From the NCBI GenBank assembly GCA_027314915.1, contig DAHUZZ010000015.1:1-44752 (forward strand): a DNA stretch of 44,752 bases, read 5' to 3'. Below the pieces are notes generated by a model. It was given only the letters and a program-made list of their open reading frames with translations. It had not been told where the DNA came from and made no database searches. The stretch's first letter is position 1. Each line of letters opens with the position of its first letter. Shown here piece by piece: positions 30,674-38,922 of this stretch. The translations under genes and the position numbers were made by a program. Source of the DNA: Thermoplasmata archaeon. Its GTDB lineage: Archaea > Thermoplasmatota > Thermoplasmata > Lutacidiplasmatales > UBA184.

Positions 30674-32074
30674 ATGGCCGCGGCGTCCAGTGTCCCGCAG
30701 TACGCCCGCTGGCTCGATCCCGATCGGCTCCGCACCCTGAGCACGGAGCTCGGCGATCCGGATCCCGTCGTCGCCGCCCGGCACCGTGCCTTCGAGGCCT
30801 TCGAACAGCTCCCCGTCGAGCCGAACCCCATCTACCGTGGGTACGCCAACATCGGGGGCGCCGACCTGAGCGCGCTCGCCCCCTCCGGCCGGGGGACGCC
30901 CGTGCCGCTACCGCCGTCCGACCCGGCCACCCTCCGGGTCGTCCACGACGCGTCCGGGACCCGGACGGAGCTCCCCCGCGCCCTGGCGGAGGCCGGGGTC
31001 CGGGTGCGCACGCTACCGGAGATCTGGAGGGGGGCGGACGAGGCGCCCGGCTGGGTGATCTCGCCGGCGGTCGCCGATGACAAGCTCACCGCCTTTGCGC
31101 GGGCGATGACCAACCGCGCGGTCGAGATCGACGTCCCGGACCGCTGCCCGCTCCCGGTCCGGGTCCAGGACCTCACGATCCTCTCCCGGCCGGACGAGGT
31201 CCTCTCGATCCGTCGGCGTCTCCGCGTGGGGCCGGGGGCGCGCCTCCTCGTGAGCGAGGAGGTCTATTCGACCGGCGACGGCGCGAGCGCGCGGCAGCGG
31301 CTCCACGGGAGCTCGACGGATATCACGCTCGGCGAGGGCGCGACGGCCCGCTACCTGACCGTCCACGCCCCCGACCCGTCCGCGGTGTCGCTCTACCAGC
31401 GGTACGCGACCCTCGGGGGGAGGGCCCGGCTCGGCTGGGTGTGGACCGGCTTCGGGGGGCTCAGGATCCGCGCGAAGATGCTCACCGAGCTCGCCGGCAA
31501 CGGGAGCGATGCGGAGGACCTGCAGACCTTCTACGGCCGGGGGAACCAGGCCTACGACAGCCAGGTCCAGATCACCCACCTCGGCACCGACACCCACGGG
31601 CAGTCCGTCACGCGGGGCCTCTTCGCCGACTCGTCCCAGGGGGTGAGCCGAGGGCTCGCCCGGATCGAGAAGGAGGCCCGGAAGACCCTGAGCTACCTCT
31701 CCGAGCACGCGATGCTCCTCTCCCGGGGAGCGCGCTCCGACACGATCCCCATCCTCGAGATCCTGTGCCGCGACGTGAAGGCGACCCATTCCTCCTCCGT
31801 CGCCCCGGTGGACCCGGAGAAGGTCTTCTACCTGGAGAGCCGGGGGATCGCCCGGCCCGAGGCGGTCCGGATGATCGGGGAGGGATTCCTCTCCCACGTC
31901 CTCGAGCGCGCGCCGATCGCGCATCTCCGCGACCACCTCTACCCGCTGCTGGCCGCGCGGTGGGACGACCGCGAGATCCGCTGGGAGACCGGCCGGTTCC
32001 CCGCGCTCCCTCCGCTCAGCGTGACCGACGAGGTCGCGCCCGAGGAGTGGCGGTTCGACGCGAAGCTCCGGTGA
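30674..32074 (+). CDS. sufD: Fe-S cluster assembly protein SufD
   Basis: 466 residues of the SufBD family, which with SufB and SufC forms the SufBC2D scaffold. The C-terminal beta-helix core is recognisable from about 150, with THLGTDTHGQSVTRGLFADSSQGVSRG and KATHSSSVAPVDPEKVFYLESRGI, ending in MIGEGFLSHVLE. The divergent N-terminal 130 residues and lack of the SufB-specific N-terminal sequence distinguish it from SufB at 34241-36718. It sits on the other strand, separated from sufB by an AlkA-type glycosylase and a membrane protein. The last 59 nt overlap the 3' end of the converging glycosylase. ATG 30674 is supported by the TATA box at -25. Confidence 0.9.
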   Translation: MAAASSVPQYARWLDPDRLRTLSTELGDPDPVVAARHRAFEAFEQLPVEPNPIYRGYANIGGADLSALAPSGRGTPVPLPPSDPATLRVVHDASGTRTELPRALAEAGVRVRTLPEIWRGADEAPGWVISPAVADDKLTAFARAMTNRAVEIDVPDRCPLPVRVQDLTILSRPDEVLSIRRRLRVGPGARLLVSEEVYSTGDGASARQRLHGSSTDITLGEGATARYLTVHAPDPSAVSLYQRYATLGGRARLGWVWTGFGGLRIRAKMLTELAGNGSDAEDLQTFYGRGNQAYDSQVQITHLGTDTHGQSVTRGLFADSSQGVSRGLARIEKEARKTLSYLSEHAMLLSRGARSDTIPILEILCRDVKATHSSSVAPVDPEKVFYLESRGIARPEAVRMIGEGFLSHVLERAPIAHLRDHLYPLLAARWDDREIRWETGRFPALPPLSVTDEVAPEEWRFDAKLR

Positions 32075-32732
32075 CCGGCAGCACGATCGCCTGGGCCCGG
32101 ACCGCCCGGGGATCGTCAAGCTCGAGCTCGAGGCTCCGCCACAGGTAGAAGGTCGCGTGGGACCGGTAGGGCGCCCAGCGGCGGCCGATCCGGAGGAGGG
32201 TGGACTCCGCGGGCAGGGCGCGGAATCCGTGGAGCCGCTGGACGGCCTTGCGCAGGCCGAGATCACCGGTCGGCAGCACGTCGGGCCGCCCGAGGTTGAA
32301 CAGCAGGTACATCTGCGCGGTCCAACGGCCGATCCCGCGGACGCGCGTCAGCACCTCGATGACCTCGTCGTCGCTGAGGACCGACAGCTCGGGAAAGCGG
32401 AGCCGACCCGAGACCACCTCCTCCGCCAGGTCGCGGAGGTAGCGGATCTTCTGGGGCGACACGCCGGCGCGCCGTAGGAGGGCGTCGGGGGCCTTCTGGA
32501 ACCAGGTTGGCTCGGGGATCCCCCCGGCACCGCCGGCCTCGATGACGCGACGGAGGATCGCGCTCCCGGCCGCCCCCGAGATCTGCTGGTAGATGATCGC
32601 CCGGACCAGCGCGCCGAACCCGGGCGGCGCGCGGTAGGGCCTCCGCACCCCGGTCCGCCGGATGACCTCCTCGAGGTGCGGGTCCGCCCGGCGGAGGTGG
32701 AGCGCGATCGTCCGGGCGGAGGCACGGGGCAC
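32016..32732 (-). CDS. DNA-3-methyladenine glycosylase, HhH-GPD (AlkA) family
   Basis: 238 residues. The helix-hairpin-helix is RVRGIGRWTAQMYL (about 130-143), and the catalytic Asp follows in PTGDLGLRKAV. The N-terminal IIYQQISGAAG is also typical of the AlkA fold, which removes alkylated bases such as 3-methyladenine. No Cys4 cluster is seen, unlike endonuclease III/MutY, which supports an AlkA-type rather than an Fe-S glycosylase. GTG 32732 has a minus-strand TATA-like GCTCTAAGG about 28 nt upstream. The 3' end overlaps sufD by 59 nt; the last 25 residues are low complexity. Confidence 0.86.
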   Translation of the reverse strand: MPRASARTIALHLRRADPHLEEVIRRTGVRRPYRAPPGFGALVRAIIYQQISGAAGSAILRRVIEAGGAGGIPEPTWFQKAPDALLRRAGVSPQKIRYLRDLAEEVVSGRLRFPELSVLSDDEVIEVLTRVRGIGRWTAQMYLLFNLGRPDVLPTGDLGLRKAVQRLHGFRALPAESTLLRIGRRWAPYRSHATFYLWRSLELELDDPRAVRAQAIVLPVTGASRRTATPRARPRRSR

Positions 32733-32790
32733 GGCCCCAGCGAACCGTACGCCTCCTTAGAGCTTCCCGCGCGGGAGGCGCCCCCCGGGC

Positions 32791-32807
32791 CCGTATCTAA
32801 AATACGG
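32791..32807. promoter_or_regulatory. Palindromic TATA region upstream of the surface protein gene
   Basis: CCGTAT-CTAAA-ATACGG is a perfect 6-bp inverted repeat around an A/T-rich core. The core lies about 29 nt before ATG 32828, the spacing of a leaderless promoter. A symmetric repressor site overlapping TATA is possible. Confidence 0.45.
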
Positions 32808-32827
32808 CCGGTAGGATGAACTGGACG

Positions 32828-34201
32828 ATGACCGCCGCGTCCGGAGACCCCGCTGCGACCCCCGGGGCCGGACCGGGACCCGCGGGTGCGCCCGAGGCTC
32901 CGCTCGCTGCATCTCCCCCCGCCGCCGCACCGGGCGCCCCCGCGCCCTCCGCGGGGTGGACCCCGCCGCCGCCCACCCGCCCCTCCCGCACCGGTACGTG
33001 GGTGCTCATCGCGGCGATCGTCGTGGCCGCCATCGTGGTCCTCGGGACCCTCTACGCGGTCGGCGTGTTCACCCCGGCCTCGCACGCCACGGGACCGATG
33101 ACCTTCCACACCGCCGCGGGGGAGGTGAACGCCTACCTGGCGGGTTACCACGGAGGTGGCTGGAAGCTCGTCGGCGCCGCCGGGGTGGCCCCTCCGAGCG
33201 CGCGCAGCTTCCTCTTCAATGAGACGCCGCTGCCGGCCCCGGTCTCGAGCTGCCTGACCGCCTGGCTCGTGGCGAACCACACCTCGGTGGCCCTGACCCC
33301 GTACACGGGGAGCCCGTCCACGGGCCAGGCGACGATCTGGACGTTCCTCGCCGCCAACTCGACCACGCTCCTCGTGGTCGTGAACAACGCCGGGTCGGTC
33401 CAGCCCTTCTTCTCCGCCACCTGCGCCGCCAGCCTCGCGCTCCTTCCGGGCCTCCCGGCGAACGTCATCGACAGCAGCACCGCCGCGCAGGCGGCCTGGA
33501 ACGCGGGGGAGTCCGGGTTCGTCGCCCAGCACCCGGGCGGCGAGAGCGCGTACGCCGTCCTTCCCGCCCTCTCGCTGCTGGGATCCTCCGCCGGGGGGTC
33601 GTACTGGCAGTTGGTCTACGCCGCGTGCGACCCGGCGACGACCGCGGCGGCCACCATCGTGCCCGTCTTCAACGCGACCGTCAACTCGGTGTCCGGCGTG
33701 GTCGTCGCCCACAACTCCTCGACGATGCCGTGCGGAACGCTCACGAACCTCACCCTGCCGCTGCGGCTCGGCCTCTCGCCGCCGTTCCCGCCGCTCCCCG
33801 TGCCCCCCCCTTCCGTCCCGGTCGGGGTGGGCGTCGCGTTCCATCCGGCGGTCGAGGCCCGCTCGGCCGGGACGTACTACTACAACTTCAGCGTCCAATC
33901 GTCGGCCGCCGGGCTCACCTGGAGCGACCTTCACCTCGTGGTAAGGACCGCCAGCGGGGGAACGGCCCCCCTGCCCTCGGGCTCGACCTCCTGGACCGTC
34001 GTCGGGACCTCCGGGCGACCCCTCGCCGGGACCAACGACTCTGCGTCCCTCACCGGCTGGGTCTTCGGCGGCAGCACCGGCGTCAGCACGACGCAGTTCC
34101 TCAGCCTGTCCACCAGCGTCGACCTATACGGCGCAGGCGACCAACTGCTCGCCCAGGGGACCGGGACCTACGCCGGGAACGTCTCGACCAGCATCCCCTG
34201 A
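32828..34201 (+). CDS. Membrane-anchored extracellular protein of unknown function
   Basis: 457 residues from ATG 32828 (ATG 32816 is an alternative; it would lie ahead of the transcription start predicted from the TATA box). The N-terminal 55 residues are Pro/Ala-rich and cytoplasmic, then one transmembrane helix (about 57-79) places the remaining 375 residues outside. This part has many Asn-X-Ser/Thr sites, four to five cysteines and a beta-rich composition, as in archaeal surface proteins. No repeat or enzymatic motif is recognised. It sits between the AlkA-type gene and sufB and shows no link to Fe-S assembly. Confidence 0.65.
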   Translation: MTAASGDPAATPGAGPGPAGAPEAPLAASPPAAAPGAPAPSAGWTPPPPTRPSRTGTWVLIAAIVVAAIVVLGTLYAVGVFTPASHATGPMTFHTAAGEVNAYLAGYHGGGWKLVGAAGVAPPSARSFLFNETPLPAPVSSCLTAWLVANHTSVALTPYTGSPSTGQATIWTFLAANSTTLLVVVNNAGSVQPFFSATCAASLALLPGLPANVIDSSTAAQAAWNAGESGFVAQHPGGESAYAVLPALSLLGSSAGGSYWQLVYAACDPATTAAATIVPVFNATVNSVSGVVVAHNSSTMPCGTLTNLTLPLRLGLSPPFPPLPVPPPSVPVGVGVAFHPAVEARSAGTYYYNFSVQSSAAGLTWSDLHLVVRTASGGTAPLPSGSTSWTVVGTSGRPLAGTNDSASLTGWVFGGSTGVSTTQFLSLSTSVDLYGAGDQLLAQGTGTYAGNVSTSIP

Positions 34202-34240
34202 TCGGTCGTGGGCCCCGGTGCGGGGAGCCGGGCCGCGCGC

Positions 34241-36718
34241 CTACCCGACCGCCCCGGTCATCTCGAGCTGGATCAGGCGGTTGAGCTCGAGGGCGTAGTC
34301 CATCGGGAGTTCCTTGGAGAACTCCGCGAGGAACCCCATCAGGATCAGGTGGATCGCGTCCGACTCGGAGAGCCCGCGGCTCATCAGGTAGAAGATCTGC
34401 TCCTCTCCGATCTTCCCGACGACCGCCTCGTGGGTGATCGTGGCGTCCTCCTCGTGGATCTCGTTGTAGGGGTAGGTGTCGGAGCGGCCGTGCTCGTCGG
34501 GGAGCAGCGCATCGCACCGGACCGCCGCTTTCACGCCGGTCGCGCCCTTGCCCACGTGGAGGAGCCCCCGGTAGCTCGTCCGGCCTCCCCGGATGGCGAT
34601 CGACTTCGAGATGATCTTGCTCGAGGTGTCCGGCGCGGAGTGCACCACCTTCGCGCCGCTGTCGATGATCTGGCCCCCCGCAGCGAACGCGACCGAGAGG
34701 ATGTCCGCCCGGGCGCCGCGGCCCTTGAGGTAGACCGAGGGATACTTCATCGTGATCTTGCTGCCCAGGTTCCCATCGACCCACTCGACGAGCGCCTCCT
34801 CGTAGGCCACCGCCCGCTTGGTGACCAGGTTGTAGACGTTCTTCGACCAGTTCTGGACGGTCGTGTACCGCACCTTGGCCCGGGGCTCCGCGACGACCTC
34901 GACCACCGCGGCATGGAGCGAGTCCGTCGAGTAGACGGGCGCGGTGCAGTTGTGGACCGAGAATCCCTTCACGAGGTAGGTGTTGTTGTCACCGGCCACG
35001 TGGAAGTTGTAGACGTTGCCGTGGTAGGGGGTGCGGCGAATCTTCCGGATCGGCACCACGAAGGCGTCGCCCACCCGCTGGACCGCTTCGGCACGCTTCC
35101 CGACCTGGTGGTAGACGGTGTACATCCGGCGGTGGGAGATCCTCCGACCGTCGGGCATGGTTTCGTCGAACGGCTTGCGAACGTTGATGGTCGCGAAGAC
35201 GCCCTGACGGGCCTGAAGCTCCTGCACCTGGAACGCCAGTTGCCGCGAGATGGTCATCACCCGGTGGACGGTCCCATACCGCTCGTAGACGTTCCCGTCC
35301 CCATTGTAGTACGCCCGGAGGAGGGTCTGTTGCTTTTCCGGCGGAAGGTCCATGATCGTCTTGCTGAGGTGCTTGCCCTCCGCCTTCTGGCCGCAGTGGC
35401 GCACGCACAGGTCGTAGAGCTCCTTCGAGTAGACGCCGATCGAGATCGCGTGCTTCTCCGGCTGGGGCACTTTCCAGATCGCCTTGCCCGTCAGCTCGTG
35501 GACGGCGGCGCCGACCTCCTCGACGTACTCGGTCTCCTCGATGTGGAAGGTGAGCGTGATCGCCTTGCAGCCATTGATGACCTGGGCGCACCCTTCCGCG
35601 AGGTAGTAGCCGAGCAAGCGGAGCGCCGCGGCCCCGAGGCTCGGGTCGTCGTGGAACGTCCGGTTGATGGGGTAGTGGATGTAGTCGCCGGGCCGGAGCT
35701 CGCCCGCCGGGACGAACTCGGGCGAGACCGACTGGAGCTTCTTCGGGTCGACATCGGAGAGCCGACCCGTGCCACGGTCGTACTTCGCCACCTGCTCCCG
35801 CCGCACGCAAAGGACCGGATGCTCGGGGGTCAGCTGGAAGTCGTTTCCGATGGAGACGGGGGTGATACCGATGAGGTCGCCGTCGAACGGGCGTACCATC
35901 GTCTTCTCGACCGTCGTCTCGATCCCGTCGCTGGTGAGCACCGTTCGGCCCGCCTCGATCTGCTCGATGGGCGTGAGCTCATCCCCGACCAGGACCTCCT
36001 CGCCGAGCGGCAGGCATCCCTCGATGTAGTGGACCCGGGCCCCCTTGTCGGCGATGATGAGGGTCCGTTCGAACTGGCCGACCGACTTCGCGTTGATCCG
36101 GAAGTAGGCCTGGAGCGGGATCCCGGCGTCGACCCCGGGCGGGATGTAGACGAAGCTTCCGCCCGACCAGACCGCCGAGTTCAAGGCGGAGAACTTGTTG
36201 TCGTTGTACGGCACGATCTTGCCGAAGTACTTCCGGACGATGTCCGAATGCTCCTTCACGGCTGTGTCCGTGTCGGTGAACAGGACGCCCTTCGCGGTCA
36301 GATCCTCCCGGATCTTGTGGTAGACGGTACCGCTGTCGTACTGGGCCCCGACGCCCCCGAAGTACTCCCGCTCCGCCTTGGGGATCCCGAGCTTGTCGAA
36401 GGTGTTCTTGATGTCCGGCGGAAGGTCGTCCCAGCTCCGCTTCGTCTCCCCCTCGGCGAGCGGATTGGCGTAGTAGGTGTAGGCGTCGAAATCGATCTCG
36501 GAAAGGTCCGGACCCCAGTCCGGCACCGGGCGATGCAGGAAGTGCTCGTAGGCCCGGAGCCGGTACTCGCGCATCCACTCCGGTTCGTCCTTGAGGTCGG
36601 AGATCTTCTCGACGATCTCCCGGCTCAGCCCCCGGGGCGTGCGGACCTTGTAGGTCTCCGGGTCCTTGAAGTCGTAGCGAGTGTAATCGAGCGGCTGGAA
36701 CTCCGTGGTCTGCGCCAT
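34241..36718 (-). CDS. sufB: Fe-S cluster assembly protein SufB with an in-frame intein
   Basis: 825 residues as encoded. The intein (residues 235-590) would splice out to leave a 469-residue SufB, the normal family length. The N-extein ends YIEG and the C-extein begins CTAPVYSTDSLHAA, so the insertion falls in the highly conserved cluster-binding segment. Typical SufB parts are YFGGVGAQYDSGTVYH, GGSFVYIPPGV, VQNWSKNVYNLVTKR and SKITMKYPSVYL. SufB is the main scaffold that receives persulfide sulfur from SufS. Start ATG 36718 is supported by a TATA box about 38 nt upstream. It is 59 nt downstream of sufS with its own promoter, so it may be transcribed apart from sufCS. Confidence 0.93.
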   Translation of the reverse strand: MAQTTEFQPLDYTRYDFKDPETYKVRTPRGLSREIVEKISDLKDEPEWMREYRLRAYEHFLHRPVPDWGPDLSEIDFDAYTYYANPLAEGETKRSWDDLPPDIKNTFDKLGIPKAEREYFGGVGAQYDSGTVYHKIREDLTAKGVLFTDTDTAVKEHSDIVRKYFGKIVPYNDNKFSALNSAVWSGGSFVYIPPGVDAGIPLQAYFRINAKSVGQFERTLIIADKGARVHYIEGCLPLGEEVLVGDELTPIEQIEAGRTVLTSDGIETTVEKTMVRPFDGDLIGITPVSIGNDFQLTPEHPVLCVRREQVAKYDRGTGRLSDVDPKKLQSVSPEFVPAGELRPGDYIHYPINRTFHDDPSLGAAALRLLGYYLAEGCAQVINGCKAITLTFHIEETEYVEEVGAAVHELTGKAIWKVPQPEKHAISIGVYSKELYDLCVRHCGQKAEGKHLSKTIMDLPPEKQQTLLRAYYNGDGNVYERYGTVHRVMTISRQLAFQVQELQARQGVFATINVRKPFDETMPDGRRISHRRMYTVYHQVGKRAEAVQRVGDAFVVPIRKIRRTPYHGNVYNFHVAGDNNTYLVKGFSVHNCTAPVYSTDSLHAAVVEVVAEPRAKVRYTTVQNWSKNVYNLVTKRAVAYEEALVEWVDGNLGSKITMKYPSVYLKGRGARADILSVAFAAGGQIIDSGAKVVHSAPDTSSKIISKSIAIRGGRTSYRGLLHVGKGATGVKAAVRCDALLPDEHGRSDTYPYNEIHEEDATITHEAVVGKIGEEQIFYLMSRGLSESDAIHLILMGFLAEFSKELPMDYALELNRLIQLEMTGAVG
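34949..36016 (-). mobile_element. SufB intein with LAGLIDADG homing endonuclease
   Basis: 356-residue intein. It starts at Cys1 (CLPLGEEVL), has block B TPEH (63-66), the two endonuclease motifs LLGYYLAEG (134-142, Glu141) and LRAYYNGDG (233-241, Asp240), block F VYNFHV near 335, and ends GFSVHN with penultimate His355 and Asn356, followed by extein Cys+1. All splicing residues and both endonuclease acids are kept, so splicing and homing may both be active. Its base composition looks less GC-rich than the extein coding parts. SufB inteins are known in mycobacteria and some archaea such as Ferroplasma. Confidence 0.92.
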
Positions 36719-36738
36719 CGCCGTCCTCGGACGATTCC

Positions 36739-36769
36739 ATCACCCGACGGTATTTAAATTAACGGTGAT
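36739..36769. promoter_or_regulatory. sufB promoter with ATCACC/GGTGAT dyad
   Basis: An A+T-rich TATA region, TATTTAAATTAA at 36751-36762, lies about 38 nt from the minus-strand ATG 36718. It is bracketed by ATCACC (36739-36744) and GGTGAT (36764-36769), a 6-bp inverted repeat spaced 19 bp. GGTGA also occurs in the sufC palindrome at 38853-38876. This could be a shared operator, but the similarity is short. Confidence 0.4.
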
Positions 36770-36777
36770 TCCGAGGG

Positions 36778-38043
36778 CTACACGGGCGACGGCGTCCGGG
36801 CGGTGGTCCCGCGGGGCCGGAAGAGCTCCTCGACCCGCCCGAGCGACGCCATCATCCGGTCGATCTCCTCGGGGAGCGTGTAGAGGTAGGCGCTCGCCCG
36901 GGAAAGCGCAGGCACCCCCAACCGCTCCATGAGCGGCTGGGCGCAGTGGTGCCCGCTCCGGATGGCGACCCCGTCGGCGTCGAGCAGGCTCGCGACATCG
37001 TGGGGGTGCGCGCCCTCGAGCGTGAAGGAGAAGATCGCGTCCCGGTCCGGGCCGGGCGGGGGACCGTAGATCCGGAGCCGGTCGCCGAACCGCTCCCGGG
37101 CGACGCGGAGCGTGTGCTCGGTGAGCGAACGCTCGTGGGCCATGAGCTCCTCCCAGCCGACCCCCTCCAGGTAGTCGAGCGCGGCCCGCAGCCCGACCGC
37201 CTCGGCGATCGGCGGCGTGCCCGCCTCGAAGCGCGCCGGGGGTTCCCGGAACCGGACGCCGTCCTGGTGGACCTCCCGGATCATCTCGCCGCCGCCCATG
37301 AAGGGGGGGAGCTCGGCGAGGAGCTCGCCCCGGCCCCAGAGCACCCCGATCCCGGTGGGACCGAGGACCTTGTGCCCGGAGAAGGCAAGGAAGTCGACGC
37401 CGAGCGCGCCCACGTCGATCGGCCGATGGGGCGCCGACTGGGCCGCGTCCACGATCGCGAGCGCCCCCTTCCCGTGCGCCCGCTCGGCGAGCTCGGCGAC
37501 CGGCAGGACCGTACCGAGCACGTTCGAGACGTGGGCGAAGGTCGCGACCCGCGTGGCCGGGGTCAGCGCCGCCTCGAACGCCTCCCCTCCGACCCGTCCG
37601 TCCTCGTCGATGTCGACGAAGTCGAGCCCGATCCCCGAGTAGGTCTGCTGGAGCTGCCAGGGCACGATGTTCGAGTGGTGGTCGAGGACGGTCGTGAGGA
37701 CGCGCTCGCCGCGGCCGATCCGGCCGGAGCGGACCAGCGCGTGCGAGAGCAGGTTCAGCGACTCCGTGGTCCCGCGGGTGAAGACGATCTCCGAGGGATC
37801 CCCCGCGTGGAGGAAGCGGGCGACCCGCTCCCGGGCCCCCTCGTAGAGGTCGGTCGCCTCCTCGCTGAGCGCGTAGACGCCCCGGTGGACGTTCGCGTTG
37901 TGCTCGCGGTAGAACTCGGAGACCGCCTCGATGACGGCGTTCGGCTTCTGCGAGGTGGCGGCGGAGTCCAGGTAGGCGAGCGGATGGCCGTGGAACTCCC
38001 GGCGCAGGACCGGAAAGTCCTCCCGGAGCCGGGCGACGTCCAT
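36778..38043 (-). CDS. sufS: Cysteine desulfurase SufS
   Basis: 421-residue class V PLP enzyme. The PLP lysine is in FSGHKVLGPTGIG (Lys225). The persulfide-forming catalytic Cys is in RSGHHCAQPLM (Cys367), within the SufS-type (group II) active-site loop. Other landmarks are VFTRGTTES, LDHHSN and DAAQSAPH. It takes sulfur from cysteine, giving alanine and a persulfide for SufU or SufB. ATG 38043 lies 2 nt beyond the sufC stop, so sufC and sufS are transcribed together. Identity firm. Confidence 0.95.
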   Translation of the reverse strand: MDVARLREDFPVLRREFHGHPLAYLDSAATSQKPNAVIEAVSEFYREHNANVHRGVYALSEEATDLYEGARERVARFLHAGDPSEIVFTRGTTESLNLLSHALVRSGRIGRGERVLTTVLDHHSNIVPWQLQQTYSGIGLDFVDIDEDGRVGGEAFEAALTPATRVATFAHVSNVLGTVLPVAELAERAHGKGALAIVDAAQSAPHRPIDVGALGVDFLAFSGHKVLGPTGIGVLWGRGELLAELPPFMGGGEMIREVHQDGVRFREPPARFEAGTPPIAEAVGLRAALDYLEGVGWEELMAHERSLTEHTLRVARERFGDRLRIYGPPPGPDRDAIFSFTLEGAHPHDVASLLDADGVAIRSGHHCAQPLMERLGVPALSRASAYLYTLPEEIDRMMASLGRVEELFRPRGTTARTPSPV

Positions 38044-38045
38044 CG

Positions 38046-38819
38046 CTAGGAGCTCGAGATGACGCCGACCTTGACCCAGTCGTACCCCTTCGCCTCGAGC
38101 TCCTCCGCGAGCTCGCGGCCGCCCGAGAGCGCCACGGTCCCGTCGACCATGACGAAGACCCGGTGGGGCTGGATGTACTTGAGGATCCTCTGGTAGTGGG
38201 TGATGACCAGGATCCCGACGCCGGGGTGGTCGAGCTTCGCCACGGTCTCGCCGACCGCCTTGACGGCGTCGATGTCGAGGCCGCTGTCCGGCTCGTCCAG
38301 GATCGCGAACGTGGGGCTCAAGGTCGCCATCTGCAGCACCTCGGCCCGCTTCTTCTCGCCGCCGGAGAACCCCTCGTTGAGCGAGCGCTTGAGGAACGCC
38401 TCGTCCATGCCGAGGTACCCGAGGTGCTTGGTGAGGTCCTGGCCGAACTGCTCGGAGTCCGCGTTCTCGGCGGTATGCCGCTGCATGTAGGCGGTCCAGA
38501 GGAACTTCGAGAGCGAGAGCCCCGAGACCTCCTGGGGGTACTGGAAGCCCAGGAAGAGCCCGGCCCGGGCGCGCTGGTCGACGCTCATCGCAAGGAGGTC
38601 CTTGCCATCGAGCCGCACCTCGCCCGACGTGACCTTGTACTTCGGGTGGCCCATGAGGGCGTAGGCGAGCGTGCTCTTCCCGGAGCCGTTCGGCCCCATC
38701 ATCGCGGTGAGCTCGCCGCTCCGCAGCTCCAAGTTGACCCCCTTCAGGATCTCCTTCCCGGCGACCTCGACGTGGAGCTCTCGGACCTTCAGCGTGTGGG
38801 CGGGGGGGGACGCAGCCAT
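38046..38819 (-). CDS. sufC: Fe-S cluster assembly ATPase SufC
   Basis: 257-residue ABC-type ATPase of the SufBC2D complex. Walker A is GPNGSGKST (42-50), the signature FSGGEKKRAE begins at 151, Walker B is FAILDEPDSG (171-180, Asp175 and Glu176), and the switch His is in VITHYQR (His208). It powers cluster assembly rather than transport and has no membrane segment. ATG 38819 is chosen because a minus-strand TATA-like TAAATATGA at 38848-38857 sits about 33 nt upstream; an in-frame start to 38891 would run through that promoter. It leads the sufC-sufS pair and diverges from the SufR-like regulator. Confidence 0.94.
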   Translation of the reverse strand: MAASPPAHTLKVRELHVEVAGKEILKGVNLELRSGELTAMMGPNGSGKSTLAYALMGHPKYKVTSGEVRLDGKDLLAMSVDQRARAGLFLGFQYPQEVSGLSLSKFLWTAYMQRHTAENADSEQFGQDLTKHLGYLGMDEAFLKRSLNEGFSGGEKKRAEVLQMATLSPTFAILDEPDSGLDIDAVKAVGETVAKLDHPGVGILVITHYQRILKYIQPHRVFVMVDGTVALSGGRELAEELEAKGYDWVKVGVISSS

Positions 38820-38847
38820 GGCCGTATCGCCGTCGCAAGGCGGGGCT

Positions 38848-38896
38848 TCATATTTACGCATTGCGCGGTGAGTAAAATCCTCAAAGGCCAAATATC
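38848..38896. promoter_or_regulatory. Divergent sufC / sufR-like promoter region with 24-bp imperfect palindrome
   Basis: The minus TATA-like TAAATATGA (38848-38857) belongs to sufC and the plus AAATATCC (38889-38896) lies about 30 nt before the regulator ATG 38923. Between them, 38853-38876 is an imperfect palindrome, TTTAC at one end and GTAAA at the other; by eye 18 of 24 positions are symmetric. It overlaps the sufC TATA box, as expected for a repressor operator. Confidence 0.5.
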
Positions 38897-38922
38897 CACG
38901 CGGAGGTTAACCCCCGACGGGG

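Noticed and set aside
38820-38891. Longer sufC start with 24 extra N-terminal residues
   Set aside because: It would run through the sufC TATA box and the putative operator, and the extra residues do not match SufC.
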